Source of the DNA: Paralvinella palmiformis
Lineage: Eukaryota > Annelida > Polychaeta > Terebellida > Alvinellidae
Length of the DNA: 64,000 nt
NCBI GenBank assembly: GCA_025642065.1
Contig: JAODUP010000445.1
Span: 248,001 to 312,000 of the forward strand
Direction of reading: 5' to 3'
In this document: piece after piece, positions 61,501-64,000 of the stretch
Layout of the letters: each line of letters opens with the position of its first letter
How positions within the stretch are numbered: the first letter of the stretch is position 1
Notes under the pieces: generated by a model
Told to the model about the DNA's origin: nothing
Databases searched by the model: none
Seen by the model: the letters and a program-made list of their open reading frames with translations, nothing else
Position numbers and translations under genes: made by a program

Positions 61501-61899
61501 AGACGATTAGTGTACAAAATAAATACTTCAAATAGGGGGCCGATGACATGGGAAGACAGCTCAGGCTACATTAACATTCATCTTACATTGGTTTTTCAAT
61601 TTCCTTTTTTTGCTGATCTTATGAAAGCTTTTCATATATTTTATATATTAATATTATTATTGTACAAATATTTGTTGGAAATTGAAAATAAACTTCAAAT
61701 CAAAATAAAAACATGTGTATTGAGCGATAATAGATGATTATGATATGCAAAGCAAAATATTTAGACATTTACCCTTGTCTTTCACTACAAAACAACTCTT
61801 AATTGGTCCAATGTCACTGAATAGTCCTTCAAGTTTCTCGTTAGTGATATTATAAGGCAAATTCCGTATGAAAAGTGTATTTCTAGTCTTTTCGTCCAT
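20415..61899 (-). CDS. RBM28: RBM28 homologue: nucleolar multi-RRM protein, 20 coding exons, 833 aa
   Basis: RBM28 (yeast Nop4) is a nucleolar RNA-binding protein needed for 60S subunit maturation and linked to spliceosomal snRNPs. I assembled 20 minus-strand exons into a single 2502-nt frame of 833 aa plus TAG; vertebrate RBM28 is about 760 aa. Domains by residue: RRM1 about 6-85 (TLFIRNLPYNI, GKCRGFGFVKY); a divergent extra RRM-like segment about 143-225; canonical RRM2 about 230-315 (RLIVRNLAFA, GKMLGFGFVQF, GRPIAVDWTVPKNKYEEF); an acidic Asp/Glu/Ser linker about 324-411; RRM3 about 424-515 (TLFIRNLSYD, GTAFVQFK); the family signature RNLYLAREGMIRPGTKAAEG about 530-550; RRM4 about 578-675 (TRLCIRNIPL, SRGYAFVEF); then a basic C-terminus with LPSHWGPKVRHRKR and the final KSKWFE. 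All match the order of the human protein. ATG 61899 is the first in-frame ATG. Oddities are a 22.5-kb last intron, one GC-AG intron and the extra RRM. Confidence 0.95.
22230..22378 (+). repeat. tRNA-derived SINE, copy 3, 5'-truncated with perfect target duplication
   Basis: Begins at CCACCCGTGTTCGAATC (the A box is lost) and ends in an ATC tail. It is bracketed by an identical 14-bp duplication CCGTCAAAACGAAA at 22216-22229 and 22379-22392, direct evidence of reverse-transcription-mediated insertion. Confidence 0.9.
22840..22883. repeat. (CT)n microsatellite
   Basis: CT run with two CG interruptions. A short TG run lies about 60 bases upstream. Confidence 0.85.
25497..25700. repeat. Composite of two interspersed repeat fragments
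   Basis: ATAAAGCGCCCTTAC and AAAGGCGCTGTACAAATAATA (25497-25555) resemble the GCGCTATATAAATG tail of the repeat at 32385-32580. ACCAATAATTTATTACTGG with TTGATTATTATA (25635-25695) recurs at 60003-60062. Confidence 0.55.
25745..25918 (+). repeat. tRNA-derived SINE, copy 4
   Basis: Full-length: GCCTCCGTGGTCTAATTGG, GAGTTCGAATCTCGGCG, then the body through GACCGTAAAACATCAAT. Confidence 0.9.
26981..27152 (-). repeat. tRNA-derived SINE, copy 5 (first monomer of a dimer)
   Basis: The minus-strand body TTTTACGGCCACTTTTGTGC through CCGAGATTCGAAC to ACCGCTAGGCC. It is followed by a linker and a second partial monomer. Confidence 0.88.
27192..27257 (-). repeat. tRNA-derived SINE, tRNA-like head only
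   Basis: CCGAGATTCAAACTCAGG through CCAGTTAGACCACGGAGGC, the tRNA-like part of the same SINE in the same orientation, about 40 bases beyond copy 5. This gives a head-to-tail dimer. Confidence 0.8.
27780..27965 (+). repeat. tRNA-like repeat with (ACTC)n tail
   Basis: GTAGCACCGTCGTTGGAGTA (A-box-like) and GGTTGTGGGTCTGAATC (B-box-like), then about 70 bases and an ACTC tetranucleotide tail (27900-27965, one interruption). This suggests a SINE family whose 3' tail is ACTC. Confidence 0.5.
28121..28151. repeat. (ATCT)n microsatellite
   Basis: Perfect tetranucleotide run. Confidence 0.9.
29032..29216 (-). repeat. tRNA-derived SINE, copy 6
   Basis: Full-length minus-strand copy ending CGCTAGACCACGGAGGC, with the ATC-type tail at its left end. 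Confidence 0.9.
30517..30609. repeat. Compound (CT)n(TA)n(TG)n microsatellite
   Basis: Three dinucleotide runs are joined without a gap. A poly-C tract precedes them. Confidence 0.9.
31110..31390. repeat. AATTCC-rich dispersed element, copy 1
   Basis: Dense in CAATTCCAATTC-type words in both halves. Related sequence occurs at 49496-49575 and 59068-59170. It yields a Glu-Leu-rich artefact ORF on the minus strand. Confidence 0.6.
31900..32093 (+). repeat. tRNA-derived SINE, copy 7
   Basis: CACCTCCGTTGTTTAACTGG, GAGTTCGAATCTCGGCG, then the body and an ATC tail (TCATCATCATCATC). Confidence 0.9.
32385..32580 (+). repeat. Second SINE-like repeat, GCGCTATATAAAT tail
   Basis: Has a GATGGCTATGTG head and ends AGTGCCTTAGAGCAGC, GGCGCTATATAAATG and an ATT trinucleotide tail. 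A related 3' part lies near 25500. The tail architecture is typical of tRNA-derived SINEs. Confidence 0.55.
34483..34680. repeat. Tetranucleotide-based minisatellite (ATGG/ACAG)
   Basis: About 200 bases of GATGGATGGATGAATGGACA-type units with higher-order variation. All ORFs here are repeat artefacts. Confidence 0.9.
34977..35150 (+). repeat. tRNA-derived SINE, copy 8
   Basis: GCCTCCGTGGTCTAGCGATAG, TGTTCGAATCCCGGC, then the full body to GTAAAACATCAATTG. It lacks the long ATC tail. Confidence 0.9.
35804..35915. repeat. (ACTC)n tetranucleotide repeat, 112 bp
   Basis: About 28 perfect units, followed at once by a GA run (about 35920-35940). It is the longest pure microsatellite in the window. 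Confidence 0.95.
37227..37261. repeat. (GT)n microsatellite
   Basis: Followed by a G-rich tract. Confidence 0.9.
39404..39570 (+). repeat. tRNA-derived SINE, copy 9 (5'-truncated)
   Basis: Starts at GGATCACAGATCACTACC (A box lost), then GTGTTCGAATCTCGGC and the body to an ATC tail. Confidence 0.88.
40503..40537. repeat. (TCA)n microsatellite
   Basis: Trinucleotide run. It may be the tail of a lost SINE, but no SINE body is seen beside it. Confidence 0.85.
41085..41511. mobile_element. hAT-like nonautonomous element, second copy
   Basis: Collinear with 26868-27592: GGTTCCCACAGCCAAGGAAAT start, TTTTAAAGGTAATAAATCAAGA, TTTTAACTAACA, CAGGACATTTCCTGATTT, and an end GAGTGGGAATGC that is a decayed inverted repeat. 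A TA microsatellite (41186-41225) sits where the other copy carries the SINE. Confidence 0.65.
43073..43381 (-). CDS. RBM28: RBM28 exon 19
   Basis: 103 codons, very Lys/Arg-rich, including KKRIKGLPSHWGPKVRHRKR, the counterpart of human ALPSHRGPKIRLRDKGK. Acceptor AATTAACAG, donor GCTGTG/GTATGT. The next exon lies 22.5 kb away. Confidence 0.92.
43527..43601 (-). CDS. RBM28: RBM28 exon 18
   Basis: RLIVEFSLENRAALVAKQKR then QDRSK, matching human RPIVEFSLEDRRKLKMKE. Acceptor AAATCTAG, donor AAG/GTCAGG. Confidence 0.92.
44524..44673 (-). CDS. RBM28: RBM28 exon 17
   Basis: CRIMRDLTRVNTSGIARSRG, then YAFVEFGDHKHALKALHATN, core of RRM4. Acceptor TATTTTCAG, donor AGA/GTAAGT. Confidence 0.93.
44875..44905. 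repeat. (CA)n microsatellite in RBM28 intron 16
   Basis: Perfect CA run. Confidence 0.9.
45435..45590 (-). CDS. RBM28: RBM28 exon 16
   Basis: IDALKRQKLKNPNIFISPTR, then LCIRNIPLLVGDKDLTKAML, opening RRM4. Acceptor TCTTACACAG, donor GAA/GTGAGT. Confidence 0.93.
46692..46756 (-). CDS. RBM28: RBM28 exon 15
   Basis: MIRPGTKAAEGLTPADLNKR then MK, matching human IRAGTKAAEGVSAADMAKR. Acceptor TTATTTTCAG, donor AAG/GTAGAA. Confidence 0.93.
46799..46844. repeat. Compound (TA)n(TG)n in RBM28 intron 14
   Basis: TA then TG run, about 45 bases upstream (in transcript direction) of exon 15. Confidence 0.9.
47541..47679 (-). CDS. RBM28: RBM28 exon 14
   Basis: GPGVIIDGRKLNILRALPRD, then a Lys/Glu-rich helix and RNLYLAREG. 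Acceptor GTTGAAAG, donor GGAA/GTAAGT. Confidence 0.92.
49264..49437 (-). repeat. tRNA-derived SINE, copy 10
   Basis: Minus-strand copy from TTTTACAGCCAATTTTGTGC to TTACCGCTAGACC. It is followed by the same linker (starting ACTTTTTTATC) that follows copy 5. Confidence 0.9.
49496..49575. repeat. AATTCC-rich dispersed element, copy 2
   Basis: GGAAATTTCAATTCC, TTAATTCCAATTCC and TGATCAATTCC, like 31110-31390 and the reverse complement of 59068-59170. Confidence 0.55.
50570..50832. mobile_element. Short hAT-like element (263 bp)
   Basis: Starts CAGGGTTCATACACA and ends TGTGCCAACCCTG, inverted termini of hAT type. Subterminal TTTCCAGGATTTTCAA and TTTTCCAGGTTTTCAAGG are also inverted. No clear 8-bp target duplication is visible. 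Confidence 0.55.
51374..51444 (-). CDS. RBM28: RBM28 exon 13
   Basis: GTAFVQFKNKPDVEKALEAA then DPEK, RNP1 and helix 2 of RRM3. Acceptor GTGTTATAG, donor AAAAG/GTAAAT, phase 0. Confidence 0.93.
51835..51944 (-). CDS. RBM28: RBM28 exon 12
   Basis: RNLSYDTEEEDLQALFEEFG then QLNYCRIVTDPQTDHSR, the first half of RRM3. Acceptor TTTACTCCAG, donor AGGG/GTTGGT. Confidence 0.92.
52078..52138 (-). CDS. RBM28: RBM28 exon 11, ends at a GC donor
   Basis: Encodes DEVKKFVKKSDVDQGRTLFI plus two bases of an Arg codon. Only AG/GCAGGT as donor joins in frame to NLSYD of exon 12. The nearby GT five bases downstream would shift the frame. Confidence 0.85.
52848..53012 (-). CDS. RBM28: RBM28 exon 10, acidic linker
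   Basis: Almost entirely Glu, Asp and Ser (ESTKESDTDLESASECGSDY and onward). Acceptor CTATTTAAG is pyrimidine-poor but in frame. Donor AAAG/GTCTGT. Confidence 0.85.
53199..53297 (-). CDS. RBM28: RBM28 exon 9 with poly-Asp
   Basis: Starts with Asp codons in a GAT repeat, then a Lys-rich segment (GQAKKVNRKKAS). Acceptor ATATTTCAG, donor TCGG/GTATGA. It is the first part of the acidic linker typical of RBM28. Confidence 0.88.
53575..53649 (-). CDS. RBM28: RBM28 exon 8
   Basis: GRPIAVDWTVPKNKYEEFNQ, matching the end of human RRM2 (VAVDWAVAKDKY). Acceptor CTCATTCAG, donor ACAG/GTTTGT. Confidence 0.93.
53758..53850 (-). CDS. RBM28: RBM28 exon 7
   Basis: GGKMLGFGFVQFTTVDGAKK then AIAEMNAKTLL, RNP1 and helix 2 of RRM2. 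Acceptor TTGCGCAG, donor CTTG/GTAAGT. Confidence 0.93.
53994..54069 (-). CDS. RBM28: RBM28 exon 6
   Basis: CNEDKLKKAFAAFGEITDVV then IPKKS, middle of RRM2. Acceptor GTCTTTCAG, donor TCTG/GTTTGT. Confidence 0.92.
54183..54286 (-). CDS. RBM28: RBM28 exon 5
   Basis: Completes the extra RRM (HQISAELLSVERAVSK) and opens canonical RRM2 with KSRLIVRNLAFA. Acceptor AATATTTAG, donor GCT/GTTAGT, phase 0. Confidence 0.9.
54402..54422. repeat. (TA)n microsatellite in RBM28 intron 4
   Basis: Short TA run about 45 bases downstream of the exon 4 donor. Confidence 0.85.
54467..54757 (-). CDS. RBM28: RBM28 exon 4, carries the extra RRM-like domain
   Basis: Acceptor TTTTTATTCAG, donor TCAG/GTGAGT, 291 nt. 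It encodes an acidic lead, then KAACMVIIKNFGPKSFNEHV (RNP2-like) and ENNVAAIIMKSKRDALKAAK (degenerate RNP1 position). The human protein has only a short Lys-rich linker here. Confidence 0.92.
54873..54917. repeat. (CA)n microsatellite in RBM28 intron 3
   Basis: Perfect CA run about 115 bases before the exon 4 acceptor. Confidence 0.9.
55451..55503. repeat. Compound (CT)n(TA)n in RBM28 intron 3
   Basis: CT run passing into a TA run. Confidence 0.9.
56212..56369 (-). CDS. RBM28: RBM28 exon 3
   Basis: Acceptor TCTCAATTAG. It encodes the end of RRM1 (DAEKAKSEITSIDGRKLLIH), then a Lys/Arg-rich stretch (KPKTKNKRKR) and an acidic SESEDK segment. Donor AAAG/GTAATT. Confidence 0.92.
56501..56546 (-). 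CDS. RBM28: RBM28 exon 2 (46 nt)
   Basis: Between acceptor TATTTACAG and donor GTGAGTTC. It encodes ETGKCRGFGFVKYSLR, the RNP1 motif of RRM1. Found by homology and splice signals; too short for a stand-alone frame. Confidence 0.92.
57776..57829. repeat. Perfect 16-bp inverted repeat (hairpin), 22-bp loop
   Basis: TTCCTCTATTAAGATC at 57776-57791 is the exact reverse complement of 57814-57829. The loop CATCCTTTGGGCCGAGATTG plus TT resembles the subterminal part of pogo/Tigger-type ends. Probably a relic of a small inverted-repeat element. Confidence 0.7.
59068..59170. repeat. AATTCC-rich dispersed element, copy 3
   Basis: TCAATTCAATTCCGGAATTG, GAATTAGAATTGC and TTGAATTGGAATTTCC, related to 31110-31390 (which also carries AATTCCGGAA). 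Confidence 0.55.
60003..60125. repeat. Interspersed repeat shared with 25.6 kb, plus hAT-like end
   Basis: ACCAATAATTTATTACTGG and TTGATTATTATA match 25635-25695. CAGGGCCGGAAAAATTAATAG at about 60071 resembles the reverse complement of the CTGACCCTG end near 26060. Confidence 0.5.
60928..61143 (+). pseudogene. Coding-looking fragment of unknown origin
   Basis: From a GTG at 60928 the frame reads KILPLAYPAKINFEECLAKF, EASTSTKFTKDDCRTITVTN and KRLGIGQAPFIEKLMC before a TGA. Composition is protein-like and codon use is more even than in the surrounding intron. An in-frame TGA precedes it at 60883, and CAGTGAAGATTTTG occurs twice just upstream. There is no ATG start. It may be a decayed transposon protein or retrocopy. 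Family unknown. Confidence 0.25.
61773..61899 (-). CDS. RBM28: RBM28 exon 1
   Basis: MDEKTRNTLFIRNLPYNI then GPIKSCFVVKDKG, the first half of RRM1. The donor AAGG/GTAAAT leaves phase 1. The start is in CAAAGATGGA context, and upstream in frame there is only GTG, not ATG. Confidence 0.92.
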
Positions 61900-62265
61900 C
61901 TTTGATCCTCGTAAAACATGCACATAGTCATAGACCTAACATAGATAATGACCCCCCCCCCTCCGTTAAAGTAATGCAACACCCTGAACATGTTAATCAA
62001 GCGCGTGCACCTATCATATGACATAAGTAAAACGGGTGTAAGAAAAACAATTATATTAATTCACAACTCTGTAGAAGCTAAAAACACTATCAGTTTTTTT
62101 CTGTTGCTATTATAGTTTTTACGTTACTAAGTTATGTCAGTTATGTAACTTGCTATATAATTAAGTTTTCATAAGTTTTAACACCTCCATAAATGAAGAA
62201 TCATAACATGCATGTTAAAACGTAATTGGATGTAGTCTACTTGTGTGTGATTCACAACGCTTCAT
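61900..62265. other. RBM28 5' flank
   Basis: Holds the presumed 5' UTR and promoter of RBM28 on the minus strand. A poly-C tract lies at about 61952-61963. I see no obvious TATA or initiator element. Confidence 0.4.
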
Positions 62266-62361
62266 CTTGGTATTTTAAAAGACAGCTGGGGCAATTACTT
62301 GGTATTTTAAAAGACAGCTGGGGCAATTACTTGGTATTTTAAAAGAAAGCTGGGGCAATTA
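62266..62361. repeat. 32-bp tandem repeat, 3 copies
   Basis: Unit begins CTTGGTATTTTAAAAGACAG and ends CTGGGGCAATTA. Three adjacent copies lie at 62266, 62298 and 62330, the third with one substitution (GAAAGC). Confidence 0.95.
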
Positions 62362-62614
62362 CTGATTGGATGTTATTGTTTGTATCGAATATCAGAGGTT
62401 TTGGTGTGGTTTCAATTAAACATACCCAAACAAAATAGGGTAAATCATGTATACAAGCTATATAAACAGGGCTTCAGATTTTATCCACATTCAAATCAGC
62501 ACTGTGTTGAAAATTATAAGATGAGTAATCGGTGTCTTATATTACAAGGGGGGGGGGGGCCTTAAATAGTAAAGCGATGGAATGCGATGGTTGCTGGAGG
62601 TGGTGGTACATTAC

Positions 62615-63441
62615 CAGTGTTGGAAATTCCCTAAAAAAATCACCAGACACCAGGACTGGCAAGTCCTAAAAGTTATCAGCTCTGATGAAAAGGTCCCGGC
62701 TTAGGTGGCGCAAGAAAATATAGCAGCCCGGAAACCGCAAAACAAGCTGGACGTGGACGAAAACATTTGGAGGCAATGTAGATATAGGCTAAAAATACTA
62801 ATACAGGGACAAGGAGGGCATAATAGTTGATAATTTATGCATGATGGGGTGAATATTTGTCAATGGAAATGGGTTTACAAATGTAGGTGTGGTGAGGTCA
62901 AGAAAAAGAAATGAAATAACCCTAAGCTTATTTTCACCATGTGAAATACAAAACAACTAATGATTTAGTTATTAAACATTCATCTTTATTTAAACATAAA
63001 ATATTCATTGAACAGTATATTTACTGGGAAGAGCAGATTCCTCTAGATCAGAAAAATATGAATGACAATCAAAGCATGGAGCTGTGTCACTTGTGATCAC
63101 TGCCTCATCTGCATTGTCAACTAGAGCACGTGTAAAACGTAAACACGACTTCCGCGCGCGTGATGAGACTCAAGTTCACTTCCGTCAAAATTTGCAGCAA
63201 AAGAACATGTTGAAAATGACAAATCTGTGCTTGTTCATTGAATAAAATATTGTTTCTTATTATTTTAACCGCTTTGTTTGCGGTGCGAAACATGAATAGG
63301 TTGAATATCAGGAGGACCACCGGGCCCGGCAACTTTATAGAAAGATCCACGCCTGGATCAAGAAGTGTCGGCCGCGGGCCGACTCTTATTTCCAACCATT
63401 GACATAAAAGAAGAAAAAATAGGTCAATGTTTCCAACACTG
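62615..63441. mobile_element. 827-bp element with CAGTGTTGGAAA inverted ends
   Basis: CAGTGTTGGAAA at the left and TTTCCAACACTG at the right are perfect 12-bp inverted repeats. ACATTA lies beside each end (one base offset on the left), suggesting an 8-bp-type duplication with drift. Ends starting CAGTG fit the hAT superfamily. The interior has no long frame, so it is nonautonomous. It includes a GC-rich 3' part (CCACCGGGCCCGGC). Confidence 0.7.
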
Positions 63442-63652
63442 ACATTAGATGTTGTATAGTCTAAACATCTCCAACGAAAATTACAATTTGGTAGTTGAAG
63501 GTATTATACATTCTTTTTCTCAAAACTTAAATAAATGTATTATTTAATTGGTTATTCAGTAAGTATGATCAAATATATAATCATAATGTACTTGTTTTTG
63601 TGTACTTAAAAAGGTAATCTGACGTTTCCATGGATGTGTTGCTCCTGTCTAA

Positions 63653-64000
63653 CCCCATAGTGGATTCAAAGGCATTGTCAGAAATATAGGAGAAATTCAG
63701 CACCGATCCAAGAGACGTCGACTTCCGATGCAGCCAGTCTCGCCCATTCCTCGGACACTGCCGCTGCCAATCTTGTCCATCCCTCGGACACTGACGCCAC
63801 CAATCTCGCCAGTCCGTCGGACACCGACGCCCCCAATCCCTGTTGATGATCAGGCACAACAAAGCCTGTTGGCTGATGATCTGGGATCATTTGTTAAACC
63901 GGATCAACACAATGAGTCAAGTATGCTTAATGAAGTACCGACTCCTTGTCACAGGACAGATGATGATGTCCCCGTCACGTATGAAATAATTCCGGGGGGG
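63653..64000 (+). CDS. Partial exon of a plus-strand gene with Pro-rich 11-residue repeat
   Basis: The frame is open from 63653 (after a TAA) to the window end, 116 codons. After a possible acceptor (AAATTCAG/CACC, exon start 63701) it reads HRSKRRRLPMQPVSPIPRTL, a basic nuclear-signal-like patch. Three 33-bp repeats follow as PLPILSIPRTL, TPPISPVRRTP and TPPIPVDD. A non-repetitive acidic tail comes next (DDQAQQSLLADDLGSFVKPD, then VPTPCHRTDDDVPVTYEIIP). An in-frame ATG at 63728 is an alternative start. The tail's balanced composition supports coding on this strand, while the minus frame is Ser/Arg/Trp-rich and less convincing. Family not recognised. Confidence 0.45.
63710..63836. repeat. 33-bp tandem repeat, about 3 to 4 copies
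   Basis: Unit CTCGGACACTGACGCCACCA and AATCTCGCCCATC-like remainder. Copies differ by several substitutions. It is in frame with the open plus-strand exon. Confidence 0.75.

Larger units (their letters stand above)
56547..61772 (-). other. RBM28 intron 1, 5.2 kb
   Basis: Contains a perfect 16-bp inverted repeat (57776-57829), an AATTCC element copy, a repeat shared with 25.6 kb, and a coding-looking fragment on the plus strand (60928-61143). Otherwise it is unremarkable AT-rich intron. Confidence 0.8.

Overview
The window is eukaryotic nuclear DNA, most likely from a lophotrochozoan animal. A mollusc, perhaps a gastropod, is my guess from overall character, not from a diagnostic marker. The evidence is GT-AG introns with clean donors and acceptors, AT-rich noncoding DNA full of microsatellites, about ten copies of one tRNA-derived SINE, and several short elements with hAT-like inverted ends. 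There is no operon structure, CRISPR array or prokaryotic signal. Most open reading frames in the window are chance frames in repeats or introns. Real coding sequence is sparse. Left part (1-20 kb): the window opens with what looks like the last codons of an upstream plus-strand gene, ending at 92. A complete three-exon plus-strand gene follows (1893-3198, 234 aa, no family recognised). An intronless plus-strand gene lies at 12695-13363 (222 aa). Its conserved core resembles, from memory, the motif of vertebrate C11orf96/Ag2. Around 15.6-17.2 kb there are weak small-membrane-protein candidates, including two overlapping reading frames. The rest is repeat-rich intergenic DNA. Main gene (20415-61899, minus strand): a homologue of RBM28 (Nop4-type nucleolar RNA-binding protein of 60S ribosome and snRNP biogenesis). 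I rebuilt 20 coding exons by hand. All phases close, giving one 2502-nt frame (833 aa) ending in the family's basic Ser/Lys-Trp-Phe tail. Three points stand out. A 22.5-kb final intron separates the last 43 codons from the rest. One intron must use a GC donor to keep RRM3 in frame. A whole extra divergent RRM-like segment lies between RRM1 and the canonical second RRM. Introns and right flank: the giant last intron holds most of the SINEs, two related hAT-like copies (one with a nested dimeric SINE), tandem repeats and an AATTCC-rich dispersed element. Upstream of RBM28 lie a 32-bp tandem repeat and an 827-bp element with CAGTGTTGG inverted ends. At the right edge, a plus-strand open frame with an 11-residue Pro-rich repeat runs off the window and is probably an exon of the next gene, head to head with RBM28. 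I found no clearly new multi-gene system. The most interesting items are the RBM28 gene architecture and the unrecognised left-hand genes.
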